In this document: one piece after another, positions 7,701 to 17,200 of the stretch | Layout of the letters: each line of letters opens with the position of its first letter | Numbering within the stretch: the stretch's first letter is position 1 | Origin: Bacteriovoracaceae bacterium | Lineage (GTDB): Bacteria; Bdellovibrionota; Bacteriovoracia; Bacteriovoracales; Bacteriovoracaceae | Length of the DNA stretch: 64,000 bases | Direction: 5' to 3' | Assembly: GCA_013141065.1 (NCBI GenBank) | Contig: JABFRR010000004.1 | Span: 99,061 to 163,060, forward strand | Notes under the pieces: generated by a model | Seen by the model: only the letters and a program-made list of their open reading frames with translations | Told to the model about the DNA's origin: nothing | Databases searched by the model: none | Position numbers and translations under genes: made by a program

Positions 7701-9719
7701 ATGAGCTTTGGTAAGATTGTGACATTTATTTTCTCCCTTAGTCTAATTACTTTAACAATTGTTAATGCGAATGATAATGCCGGAAGCGGTGGAGTTGTAA
7801 CTGTTGAGTCAATAGATTGGCAAAAAATTAAACTTCAAGATTCAGTAAAGAAACGTTACGAGTCTGTCATCTCTAAGATTATTACATCGTCCAAGTTTAT
7901 TGTGAATGTCTCAATTGAAACAGAGCCTATAAGTAAATCTAAGAAGTCTGATGCTAAAGATGAATTAAAAAATGTAAAGCAAGTTAAATTTAATGATAGT
8001 TTACCCAGTGCGAGCAAGGGTGATTCGATAATTTTTACAAAGCTAGGACTTGAGGCACCTCTGTTGCAAGATCAAGACAATTATAAACGTGAAAGTTACA
8101 AAAAGACCATAAATGAAATATCAAATAATTTTGATATTTTCAATTTTCTTAAATCTATTAATGTGGAAGTCTTGCTCAATGAAAAGCTTGAAATTAAGAC
8201 TCGGAAGGTGGTTGAAGATTTAATTATTGGAACTCAAACAATAACAAGTAATAAAATCAAACCTAGAATCAATATAAAATATATTTCAATGGATGAAGTC
8301 TTTGTACCCGTCAAGCTTGTGAAGCCCGTTGAGCCTACATTTATTGAAAAACTTAGTAAAACGATTCCAATGTATGCAAATGCTTTAGGCTTAATTTTGT
8401 CTGTTTTAACCTTAGGAGTTATTTCAATCATTCTCTTTAGAAAATATTCTGAACTTCAAGAGCGGCAAATGGAATTGATGAAATCTCAGAAAATTGAAAA
8501 TAAAAATGAAAATAAAGAAAAAGAAAATTTAAGTAAAAGTGAATTACTTGGCAAAGGAATATCTGGTTCAGGTGCAGACCATATATCTGACGAAGAGTCT
8601 ATTAAAGCATTCGAAAGATTTAAAAATTTCCTCACGAACTCACCAATTGAATCAAATTTACTTATAAAAAAATGGATCAAATCAGAAGATAACGACACTT
8701 CACTTGCTCTAAATGCGCTTGTAAAGCAATTAACAAATGATGAGTTAAAAAATGTATTTGAATCACTAAGCATCATGGATCGAAAAACTTGGAAGATGAA
8801 ATTAAAGTTAGATATTAATGACGATGAAATTAAATTTGGAAATACATTTATTTCAAGTCAGATCGTCGAAAATATAATCGCGCCTCCAGTCATTAAAGAT
8901 CCAGAGATCATACAAACAATCTCTACGTTGACTCCGAAGCAAGGAGCAGAAATAATCAAACTTAACATCGACTCAGGTGCTATTTTAATGAATATAATGC
9001 CACCTAAGTTTGCTTCCGAAATGCTCGAACATCTTTCTCAAGACATGGCAGATTCATTAATAAACCTATCTGTTATGTGTACTGAAGATAAAATCCTGGA
9101 TAGTCTCTCAAAGTTTAAAGAAAATCTTCCAGTAACAAAAGCACTCTTGAATAAATCGCCTTTCTTAGAAAATTTACTAGCGCATATTGCTTTCGCAGGC
9201 CCTTATACGGAAAAAACGCTGTTTAAATTACTGACTTCTGTTGAGTCATTTGAATTTGTTTTACAAACTGCAATTTCTAATCTACCTGTTGAAATTATTA
9301 ACAATGCACCAGGGCGCATTGTCAAAGCATCACTACAGCTTCTTCAACAAAAAGCACGCGTACACTATCTATATAATCAAGAGGTAGAAAGACAAGAGCA
9401 TTTACTTAATTTAATTGCCATAGCTGGAAGTAAAAATCGTGATCTAATCAACCTTGAATTTGAAAAAATTCAAAATGACCCAGGGTTACTAGAAGAGTTA
9501 ACAATGAATAAAGTAACTATTGAAAAAAATTATCAAAGTTCTGTGAGAAAAATAGTGAGAAATAATCCTGATATGGCAAAAGAAATCAGACCACTAGTGA
9601 CAAAATGGATAGAGGAGTTGATGCATAATTCGAGCAATACAGATGATGATTCAAAGTCTGTAAATGTCATTAAAATGCCAAACTTTCCAACTGATGACGA
9701 TTCTTCTAGCGCTGCTTAG
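7701..9719 (+). CDS. FliF/FliG-like chimeric membrane protein
   Basis: This 672-residue protein has an N-terminal signal or membrane segment (residues 5-24) and a periplasmic domain to about residue 222. A second membrane helix lies at about 226-247, and a large cytoplasmic domain follows. The periplasmic part looks like the end of FliF: a segment near residues 48-75 (KRYESVISKIITSSKFIVN) recalls the FliF region before its last membrane helix, and INVEVLLNEKLEIKTR near 155 recalls the FliF beta motif. The cytoplasmic part contains, near 391-460, repeated helices with TLTPKQGAEIIK and IMPPKFASEMLEHL, very like the right-handed superhelix of FliG-M. FliF/FliG fusions are known to work as rotors. 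No FliF ring-building motifs precede it, so it may be a specialised rotor. The assignment comes from pattern recognition, not alignment. Confidence 0.5.
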   Translation: MSFGKIVTFIFSLSLITLTIVNANDNAGSGGVVTVESIDWQKIKLQDSVKKRYESVISKIITSSKFIVNVSIETEPISKSKKSDAKDELKNVKQVKFNDSLPSASKGDSIIFTKLGLEAPLLQDQDNYKRESYKKTINEISNNFDIFNFLKSINVEVLLNEKLEIKTRKVVEDLIIGTQTITSNKIKPRINIKYISMDEVFVPVKLVKPVEPTFIEKLSKTIPMYANALGLILSVLTLGVISIILFRKYSELQERQMELMKSQKIENKNENKEKENLSKSELLGKGISGSGADHISDEESIKAFERFKNFLTNSPIESNLLIKKWIKSEDNDTSLALNALVKQLTNDELKNVFESLSIMDRKTWKMKLKLDINDDEIKFGNTFISSQIVENIIAPPVIKDPEIIQTISTLTPKQGAEIIKLNIDSGAILMNIMPPKFASEMLEHLSQDMADSLINLSVMCTEDKILDSLSKFKENLPVTKALLNKSPFLENLLAHIAFAGPYTEKTLFKLLTSVESFEFVLQTAISNLPVEIINNAPGRIVKASLQLLQQKARVHYLYNQEVERQEHLLNLIAIAGSKNRDLINLEFEKIQNDPGLLEELTMNKVTIEKNYQSSVRKIVRNNPDMAKEIRPLVTKWIEELMHNSSNTDDDSKSVNVIKMPNFPTDDDSSSAA

Positions 9720-9738
9720 TAATTTTGAGTCCAAAAGG

Positions 9739-10821
9739 TTACAACTTAATAATAATTTTTGAAGAAGCAATTTCTCCATCACCAATATATTTGCAAATTA
9801 AGGTTAGATTTCCATTATTGCTTGCAAGCCAGTTTTTTAAAGATAAAATTGCATTTGAAAAGTCATCTGGCTTCTCATTTTTTAAAACACCAATAAAATT
9901 ATTTGCATTTAAAAATCCAAGTTCAATTATTAGTCTATTTTTAATAGTTTTAAACCTTACGCTGGAAAAAGAGAATTGTCCTTGTGCAGTATTTAGAAAT
10001 CGTAATATAATTGTCCTGGTTTTGACAATTTTCAACCATTGTGATAAATAAATTTTTCCGTATATCCTCGTTCCCGTTTTGTTTTTTCGAAAAAGTTTAA
10101 ATATTTCAGAATAGAATTTTTTAATAATAATTTTTCTAGCGAGTAAATAAATCAACATTATTAGAGTTAGAAGCATTGTTCCTGTAACAAACCAACTTGT
10201 AAGTATTATTGAAATGATAATGTCGAAGTACGACATAGAAAAAATCTTTGATTCTTTATTGATTTTCTGATTTGTTTTTTTTTCGGTTTGTTTCTTTGAT
10301 TTATGAACCAACAACTTTTTTGCGATGGTTTGAATTAGTTGGTTACCTCTCTCTTTAGCATGCTTTTGATTTGTTAAAAAATTTTCATAAAGTTGCTTTT
10401 CGTTAGTCAAAAAAGTAGATAGTAATTCCCTGTTTTTTTCTTCCAGATTAGAATTTAATACATATTTATGTAAAAGTTCCATTTGATTATTACACTCTAA
10501 ACTTGGTACCGTGTCTTGAGAGCACGTAGAAGCTAATCTTTTTGTTCTTTCAAGAATTGCAATCCATCGATTTTCACTTGCAAGAGTATGAATGTAGTCA
10601 AGATTAAATTTAAATGAATAGACTTCATTCGAAAGAATTTTTAATTTTTCCAAGTCAGAAAATAGGGAATTGTCTGATGGTGTATACTTCTCAGCTTCTT
10701 GAATCAGCTTAGATTTTTCTAAGTCATCTTTTTGGAATTTCTCAATTTTTTTATCAAAAACTTCATCACTTCTTAATTCCTTAAAGCTAATAAAAATTAA
10801 TAGTAATAAAATTAGTTTCAC
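9739..10821 (-). CDS. Secreted/inner-membrane protein with coiled coil and cytoplasmic tail
   Basis: I do not recognise this 360-residue protein. A signal peptide (about residues 1-18) leads into a Lys/Glu-rich helical, probably periplasmic, domain with a CSQDTVPSLEC loop that could form a disulfide. A strong membrane segment lies near residues 200-228 (SIILTSWFVTGTMLLTLIMLIYLLA), and a basic C-terminal domain of about 130 residues follows in the cytoplasm. The gene converges on the FliF/FliG-like gene with only 19 bp between them and starts right after the gene at 10823-11590, so those two form an operon. With a periplasmic domain, a membrane helix and a cytoplasmic domain it has the same topology as the FliF/FliG-like protein and could be a partner. 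Confidence 0.6.
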   Translation of the reverse strand: MKLILLLLIFISFKELRSDEVFDKKIEKFQKDDLEKSKLIQEAEKYTPSDNSLFSDLEKLKILSNEVYSFKFNLDYIHTLASENRWIAILERTKRLASTCSQDTVPSLECNNQMELLHKYVLNSNLEEKNRELLSTFLTNEKQLYENFLTNQKHAKERGNQLIQTIAKKLLVHKSKKQTEKKTNQKINKESKIFSMSYFDIIISIILTSWFVTGTMLLTLIMLIYLLARKIIIKKFYSEIFKLFRKNKTGTRIYGKIYLSQWLKIVKTRTIILRFLNTAQGQFSFSSVRFKTIKNRLIIELGFLNANNFIGVLKNEKPDDFSNAILSLKNWLASNNGNLTLICKYIGDGEIASSKIIIKL

Positions 10822-10822
10822 A

Positions 10823-11590
10823 TTAAACCTCTATCATTCTAGGGTGAAGTGGGCGTTGATTAATATTAGTCTCATCGTTTATGGTAACGAGAGGCGAGTT
10901 GGCCAATAGCTCATAACTTATATTTAAATAAAAATGTTCACTATTAAGTTTGGAGCTATAGCGATACATGCCGAGTATCTCACCCTTAACAGCGAGGCAG
11001 GAAGTGTTAAGTTTTTTTATGACATGTCCCGAAAAAAGCTTGGCCCACAGGGCTCCACTTTTCTCGAGGTCAAATACAATTTGCATTTCATACTTGTTAA
11101 TGTCCGGGATGAGTGAAATTTTTAGATGTGTGGAGGATATGTTTGTAATTAATTTATTTCCACTAAAGGCATGCATCATTTTTCTAATTAAAATTGATGA
11201 ATAGTTTATAGAATGCACGCAATCTCTTAACTTACGATCCGGAATGTTAAGCTTAATGTTAGAGTAATGTCCATCAAATGAATCAAGAAGTGTTTTTATG
11301 TAAAGATCACTAATGTCTATCTCAATTTTTTCAGAAAATATCTCTTCGATTGTTGTAATTGATTTTGAATTTTCTTCCCCGGAAATTACTGTATTTATTT
11401 TTCTTTGTGACTTCTTTATTAAGTTTTGCTTAAGTTTGCTGATGGAAAGAACAAATGTGTTCGCAATGTCTTTAAATTTTATAAAAGTATTTTGATTCTC
11501 TGTTAATTGATTCTCAGAAAAAACGATCTCAACTTCGTTTTCAGCTAGATCAAATTTTTCTCTCAATGAATTTTTTTGTTCAGTACTCAT
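10823..11590 (-). CDS. Uncharacterised cytoplasmic protein, 255 residues
   Basis: I choose ATG 11590, which has AGAGG 7 nt upstream; a frame open to 11617 has no ribosome-binding site at its first ATG. The protein has no signal peptide or membrane helix. The first half is charged and helical. The second half is mixed and strand-rich, with a segment SGHVIKKLNTSCLAVKGEIL that faintly recalls the FliN/FliM SpoA fold but is not close enough to claim it. Its stop is one base before the start of the 360-residue membrane protein, so it is the first gene of a two-gene operon. A cytoplasmic partner of the neighbouring membrane proteins is a reasonable but unproven guess. Confidence 0.6.
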   Translation of the reverse strand: MSTEQKNSLREKFDLAENEVEIVFSENQLTENQNTFIKFKDIANTFVLSISKLKQNLIKKSQRKINTVISGEENSKSITTIEEIFSEKIEIDISDLYIKTLLDSFDGHYSNIKLNIPDRKLRDCVHSINYSSILIRKMMHAFSGNKLITNISSTHLKISLIPDINKYEMQIVFDLEKSGALWAKLFSGHVIKKLNTSCLAVKGEILGMYRYSSKLNSEHFYLNISYELLANSPLVTINDETNINQRPLHPRMIEV

Positions 11591-11807
11591 CTTAATACCT
11601 CTGACAATATTATTCATTAATAAAAAAATTATTAAAAGTAGGAATTAACTACCTCGCAAATGACCATACAAATATACAGTTTTATAAACGTTTGAATCGG
11701 TTATTTTGAAGCCGGTAAGTGTTTGATATTTATAGAACCAGGGGGACTTTGAAATTAATTCACCGATCATCATAGGTAATACTATGCTTGATTCGACCTC
11801 AGTACGA
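11591..11807. other. Spacer upstream of the 255-residue gene, with an ORF remnant
   Basis: This 217-bp stretch must hold the promoter of the two-gene minus-strand operon. I see no clear hexamer pair and no hairpin. The only structure is the coding remnant at 11645-11807, listed separately. Confidence 0.3.
11645..11807 (-). pseudogene. C-terminal remnant of a gene split by the IS3-like element
   Basis: On the minus strand a frame runs from the IS boundary to a TAA at 11645-11647. It encodes a protein-like tail with segments VLPMMIGELISKSPWFYKYQ and YLYGHLRGS. Across the IS, the DNA at about 14019-14065 can be read as the preceding part: if the IS and one CA are removed, the frame continues as KEFASPQTCKQPHRTEVE and then into this tail. 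No start codon with a ribosome-binding site is visible upstream. I cannot name the family. It may be a small gene or the remains of a larger one. Confidence 0.35.
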
Positions 11808-11985
11808 TGTGTCTCAGAAATTAGTGCAGTTTGAAGGAAGGTTGAAAAACTTTTCTGCTACAAGATTCACTTTCTAATTCAATTTAATTATCAAGTCAAA
11901 AAATATTTCATGCTAAATTCAAATCAACACGAGACGAGTTTATTAAAACTTCAGTCTTATAATATTTTTTATTTTGGAGATGTAT

Positions 11986-12309
11986 ATGACTTGGTCAAAG
12001 GCAGCTGATAGCGAAAAAGTTTTATTTCGAGCGATCTCTTTATTATTTTATCGTAACGAAAACCTTTTGCATCTTATGTTTAATCCTGATTATCCTAAAC
12101 TCATGGCGCCACCAGAAGTCATTAAAAGGCGGGCGCAAGGCTTTTCATCATCAGAACAACTCCTAGTAAGGATTGCCCTTGATGCTTGGAATGGATCGGG
12201 AGGCATCCACTTTAATGAGTTGTATGAAAAGCTAGATCCACACAATTTTCAAAAAATGCTTTTAGTTCTTAATTATTTATATTCTCCACAACAGGCCATA
12301 CATTTCTGA
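11986..12309 (+). CDS. Passenger gene inside IS3-like element, 107 residues, unknown
   Basis: ATG 11986 follows GGAG at 6-nt spacing and opens a 107-residue frame; an ATG at 11980 and a TTG at 11974 are possible but worse placed. The product is soluble and helical with segments LFYRNENLLHLMFNPDYP and LVRIALDAWNGSGGIHF. It has no transposase motif and no membrane helix. It converges on orfB with 17 bp between the stops and lies wholly inside the duplicated element, so it moves with it. I have no family name, though similar short proteins may be encoded in Bdellovibrionota genomes. In copy 2 the same gene is frameshifted, so it is not under strong selection at both sites. Confidence 0.6.
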   Translation: MTWSKAADSEKVLFRAISLLFYRNENLLHLMFNPDYPKLMAPPEVIKRRAQGFSSSEQLLVRIALDAWNGSGGIHFNELYEKLDPHNFQKMLLVLNYLYSPQQAIHF

Positions 12310-12326
12310 CTTTGTCGTAAGTGCAT

Positions 12327-13334
12327 TTAGTTAATTTTCACCTCTACTATAGGAGAAAACTCTTTCGCCATTTTGGTATATCGATGAGAATGAGTTTCAT
12401 AAAATTTTTTAATCGTTTGATTTCTTGAATCTAAAATTTTCTTCTCCTCGCCATAATGCCTTTCTGCCGGTGTTATGAATTGGATACCTGAATGTTTATA
12501 AGAGTAATTATATTCATGGAAATATCCTACAAAATAATTTCGCCACTTTGTAAATCAACGAAGCTTCCTGGGAATGTTCTAAAGGTTTTTATTGTTCCAA
12601 ATAAACTTTCTGAAAAAGGGTTGTCATCCGATACCCGCCCTAGAATAAGAATCGACCATCTGGGCATCTCGGACAAATTTGATCATCTCATGCGAAGTCA
12701 TTATTGCTCCGTTGTCTTTGTGATTGGTCAGTCCCTTGCCTGTTATAAATTGATCTTCCAACGCCTTCTTCCACATGATAATTGCATGCTCTGATTTTTC
12801 GTGATCCTCAAGTACCCACCCCACTACAAGACGGCTCCAAATATCGACGATCACATATAAGTAAAATCGTACTGATCTACATTCAGATTTTATTTGAGAT
12901 ACATCCCAAGACCAAACTTGATTATGCCCTGTTGCTACAAGCTGAGGCTTCTCACGATTCAATGGACGCTTAATACCTGTCTTACTTCTTTTTGTTAAAA
13001 GGTCCGCATCTTTCGCTATTCTATAAAAGGTTGCCGGCGAGGCAATAATTCTTTTTTCTTCATCAATCAATTTATAATAGATCTCACGCGGAGAATAATC
13101 GGCCCACTCTTTCTTAAGCAGAACATTAACGATCTCTTCCTTTTCTTTAAAAGATAATTTATTCTCAGGGGAGGTTTTTCTTCCCTTTTTCTTTATCTCA
13201 ATTTTATTGCTGGTCTTTTTCCAAAGAAAATATGACCGAGTAGGCACTCCCACGGAATCACAAAATTTTTCTATCGTGATTCCAGCATCAATGGCCTCTT
13301 GAGCAGTTTTTAATAACTCTTTTTTTTTCTTCAA
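12327..13334 (-). pseudogene. IS3-family transposase OrfB (rve/DDE), frameshifted near the end
   Basis: This encodes the integrase-like half of an IS3-family transposase. An N-terminal helix-turn-helix region (CDSVGVPTRSYFLWKK) and an HTH_21-like segment (YSPREIYYKLIDEEKRI) precede the catalytic core. The first Asp is in VWSWDVSQIKSE and the second in NHKDNG. The third residue, Glu, is in DDNPFSESLFGTIK, seen in frame in copy 2. In this copy a 2-bp deletion near 12641 truncates the frame at about residue 236, before that Glu. A further 1-bp deletion near 12556 brings the original frame back for the last 75 residues, ending at 12327. The protein is therefore probably inactive. It follows orfA by 9 bp, starting at a TTG beside a long A-run, where programmed frameshifting could occur in the intact element. 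Confidence 0.85.
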
Positions 13335-13343
13335 TATTAAGAT

Positions 13344-13895
13344 TTAGTCTTTCTTTTTAGCATATCGAAAGTTTTTTTTTTGCAACACGAGAAGGGTCGA
13401 TAACTTAGCAGTTGTTTTCTCTTGCTCCTGAAGTTCTTGTTGAAGTCTTTCAATTTCGATTTGATCCTCAGACTTTTTATCTGATCTTTGCTTTCTCTTC
13501 CCCAAAACTTCAAGTGAGGCATTCTTTACTTGATCTCGCCAGCGTTTAATATCTGAATCATATAGTCCATATTTTCTAAGTAATTTGGCCTTGCCTTGAT
13601 CGTCGGCCTTTAAATAATTTTCAAGTAAAGAAAATTTTTCTTCTGCAGTATAACGATTAAAGGATTTAGAAGATGACTTTGATTCAACTGAGTCATCATT
13701 TTCTTCAACGTTATTGGGTTTGCGCTTTAAATTTGCCCTATAATTATAAATTTGCGAAGGCGATATTTCAATTATACGACAGAGGTTAACTGTACTAATA
13801 TCTGGATGAGTGTCTAAAAAATCGACAATTTCGTTGGTAGGTGTTGGCCGTTCTTGAAATCTGGCCAATAATTTCGGGTCTAAAAGATTCTTCAT
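13344..13895 (-). CDS. IS3-family transposase OrfA (HTH protein)
   Basis: This 183-residue protein is the DNA-binding partner of OrfB. It has two helix-turn-helix stretches. The first is near residues 30-55 (DISTVNLCRIIEISPSQIYN). The second is near 82-120 (RYTAEEKFSLLENYLKA then LLRKYGLYDSDIKRWRDQV), the usual IS3/IS2 OrfA pattern. A C-terminal leucine-zipper-like helix follows (IEIERLQQELQEQEK), which in this family mediates multimerisation. The frame is intact here, and its copy at 61180-61727 is frameshifted. The start is ATG 13895 with AAGGAG upstream. It is longer than the usual 90-120 residue OrfA. Confidence 0.85.
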   Translation of the reverse strand: MKNLLDPKLLARFQERPTPTNEIVDFLDTHPDISTVNLCRIIEISPSQIYNYRANLKRKPNNVEENDDSVESKSSSKSFNRYTAEEKFSLLENYLKADDQGKAKLLRKYGLYDSDIKRWRDQVKNASLEVLGKRKQRSDKKSEDQIEIERLQQELQEQEKTTAKLSTLLVLQKKNFRYAKKKD

Positions 13896-14157
13896 AGAAA
13901 AACTCCTTATACCCCAAATGTTTTTGCGAATTTCGTACCAATATCATGTATTTTTTACCATACAAGGAAAAGTTTTTATCTCATGCTTCCGGACTGCAAT
14001 GTCCCCTGAGACATGGGGCTGTTTGCATGTCTGCGGACTGGCAAATTCCTTAATTGATTAATTTAGTTTAATGCCTCAAAAAAATGCCAATAATAATTTT
14101 TTTTTAATCCATTTCTGACTCCAAGTATTTGTTTTTTAAAGACAATTCTTTGCCTTT

Positions 14158-14185
14158 TTGTCGCCAGGCGTAAGTGAATTATACT
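14158..14185 (+). promoter_or_regulatory. Predicted sigma70-type promoter of the lipoprotein genes
   Basis: TTGTCG at 14158-14163 and TATACT at 14180-14185 are separated by 16 bp. The -10 matches the consensus well and the -35 in four of six positions. It lies 63 bp before the first lipoprotein start, and nothing else in the 229-bp spacer looks better. Confidence 0.35.
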
Positions 14186-14247
14186 TTAAAGGTAATCTCA
14201 ATTACTGACGATATGTAGTTAAATTGTTTCCAAAATAGGGAATTTAA

Positions 14248-17200
14248 ATGTTCGGAAAATTTAATTTCTTCAAAAATTTACTGGCCCTAGTTTTACTCAC
14301 GGGTTGTGTTGGTACAATTCAAGATGTTTCAAAACTTCAAACAGACTCAAGTATTGCCCAAAAAGGTAAACTTTCTTTTTTAGGAATTGAAAAAGCAACC
14401 GCAACTGCTCACAACCGTGTGCGTGTTTCTTTTAGTCCAGCAAGTGGTGGAACTGGCCAATTTTCGTACCTTGTTTATGCTAATGGAAATTTTGCACTTC
14501 CTGTGTCTTCAGTATCTAGTTCATCAGTTGGATTAGATTCACTTGGTAAAATAAATGTTGATGTAAAAAATCTCCAATTAAATACGGCCTATAATTTCTC
14601 TGTAAGAGTTTATGATGTTGGAAATGATGAATCAGATTCCAATACAGTTTCATTTTCAGTAAGAACTCTAAGTGAAATGGTTCCTTTATTTGATGGGGCA
14701 GTGGCTTTAAACAATCTTGCCGGGGTTGATGGACTTTCAAAGCTTGTTCTCTCTTGGAATGTGGCCACCGCTGCCTATGTAGACACCTCAGGTTTTGGAA
14801 ATAGTACTCATAATATTTCTGGATATAATATCTACGCGGGCGAAGGAGAAGCTTCTCTCACTCTTGTGGGATCTCTTAATGATCCAGCTGCAAAAAGTTT
14901 TACAATTCCTAATTTACTTTCAGGGCGAACTTATTATGCGATGGTAAGAGCTAGAAACTCTGCCGTGCCACCTGTTGAAGACTTTAATTCAACAATCTTT
15001 AGTAAAAAAACATTAATTGCACAGCCTATTTTATTTGCGGGAATTAAAACAATCAGTATTCCAAAGACAGTAGAGGGATTTAGCTCGATAAATTTAACTT
15101 GGGATGCAGGTATTGGAACTTTTGATCGTTACAAAATTTTAGTTTTTGAAAGCAATCCAGGAGTAGTGAATCCAGTCACAGCTTCTCCTTCCCAAACTAT
15201 AGTCATAAACGATTTAACAGTGACTTCTCAAACGATTACTGTTCCCACCCCTAATTCAACTTATTATATTGCTGTTGTTGCCTGTGCAGGTGATGCATGT
15301 CTTGAATTTGGAGGAGCAAGTGTTGTTAAATCTATTAAAACAACACCACCTGTAGCTCCTTTTAATGGGATAAAGTCAGTGATTGCTTTGGGGTTAAATT
15401 CTGTTCAATTAAATTTTGATAAACCTGATACAACTCAAGGGGTTTACAGCAAGATTAAGCTTTTTAAATCTAATAATTTGGGAAATTATAACGAACTCAT
15501 CGACGAAATTACGACAGAAGCAAACGCTACAGGTCTTCTCATTTCGACTAACACAGAAACGTCAATTACAGTTCAAAATATGGTTACCAACACAGAATAT
15601 TGTTTTGTAGCTATGGACTACGATACATTCTATCTGAGTACAGAATACCCTAATGGTCGTACAAATTTACTTAGAGTAAAGGCATGTATAACATTGCAGT
15701 ACATTTCTCCAGGATTTTTAGGCATAAATTCTAGCTGTACAGCACCTAACTCTAGTGGATTTACGGTTTCTTGGTTAAAGCCAATCCCACTTGGTATTTT
15801 TGATTCTTATGAAATGTACGTGAAAGAAGGTAATAGTGGATTTAATTTTGCTGATGCTATCGCAGGAAATCCTGGTTACCAAAAATTACCACCTTTAAAT
15901 AAAGATCTTACTTCCTATACTTTTAATTCCGTATCAGCGATTCAAATGGCCGCGGATACATATTATCAAGTTGGTGTAAAAACTTATTATAATGATAGTG
16001 GAACTTTTAGAAGAGATACTAACAATTCCTTTACGATTAACTGCAAAACATCTGCAGCCAGTGTCGATCATAAAGGTTGGTATGAAATATTGGCCCTAGG
16101 ACCAAAGGTTAATGGTCTAAAAGCTGCAAAGACCTCAGGTGTGGTCACTCAAGATGAAGTAATAGCTGAAAGAATAAAGCCTCGTGGAACTCCAGTTAAT
16201 GGTTTTAATGAACTTAGAGATTTTGAATATGCTGAAGAATGGCCGATGGGAAGCCTTGGGCTCGATTCAAGTAAGCAGGGTATTGTTAAACTCATGTGGA
16301 ATGATTTTGAATTATCTAATGGGCTTGGGAAGTTATTTGATTACGCCGCTGCAAGACCTACTGCAGTTGTTGAATACAAGGTTTATCGCAAAGCTCATGC
16401 GAGTAAGTACGATACTGCTTATAAAATTAAAGCAAAAGTTTCAGATACTGATTGGGGAGCACCAATTAATGTAGATGTGATTTCACCACAAATGACAACT
16501 CTTCCAACAGGGGAAAGTTTATATTTTGCAACTTTTACAGATTATACACTTGTACATCCTTATGTAGCAGATCCAACTAAAATTAATGAAGGGGCAATTT
16601 TTTATTATAAAGTTGAAGCTTTTATTAACGGAAATAAAGTTGGATTTCTTGGAACATATGCGGATTCTATTGTGAGAGTTGTCTTACCTCCAGCTAATAT
16701 GACGTTTGCTCATAGATGGATGCTCAATCAACAAATGTGTGGTGAGCTCAATAAAAAAATATCCAATGGAGAAGTTGATAGAGAAAATGATTATAAATGT
16801 CTCTATAATGGACTCGCTTCAACTTTTGATTCTTTGTCGAATTCATATTATTACGATATGAAAGGTGATTTACTTGTTGATCGCTTCAGAATGGGATGCA
16901 ATTTTTCTCGAGGTGGAACTGCAAAGTCTTGCTCTAATGTGAACTATACTGTTCCGGCCAGTAAAGTTTTCTTCGAAGGAGCTACTAATGATCCTGCAAA
17001 AGATCGAATTGTCGGTGATTGTGTTGGTTATGGTGGATCAACTGGAACTTCACCAAATGCTAAAATTTTGGCCATACCTGGTGCTGTATTTATAGATCGC
17101 TCGAGTCAATCTTGTTATATCAATACTACGAGTGCAGGTTTATTAGATGGGAACGGTAAAGGAACAACCTGGCAACGATTAGCTGAAATCGATCCAAGTA

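Larger units (their letters stand above)
11808..14018 (-). mobile_element. IS3-like insertion sequence, copy 1, with passenger ORF
   Basis: The 2,211 bp from 11808 to 14018 are repeated in inverted orientation at 61057-63249, which defines the element almost to the base. The ends are imperfect inverted repeats: TGTCTCAGAAATTAGTGCAG at the left and TGTCTCAGGGGACATTGCAG at the right, about 18 matches over 28 bp, starting TG and ending CA as in IS3-family elements. Inside are orfA and orfB transposase genes on the minus strand and a small convergent passenger gene on the plus strand. Both copies are flanked by TG/CA, but no convincing longer target duplication is visible. At 2.2 kb it is longer than typical IS3 elements (1.2-1.5 kb), because of the passenger gene. 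Confidence 0.85.

Noticed and set aside
10823..11590. FliN/FliM-type SpoA domain protein
   Set aside because: One short stretch is faintly similar, but the order of conserved hydrophobic and Gly positions does not fit; left as unknown.
12624..13334. OrfB in copy 1 as a complete transposase
   Set aside because: The frame stops before the third catalytic residue; comparison with copy 2 shows a 2-bp deletion.
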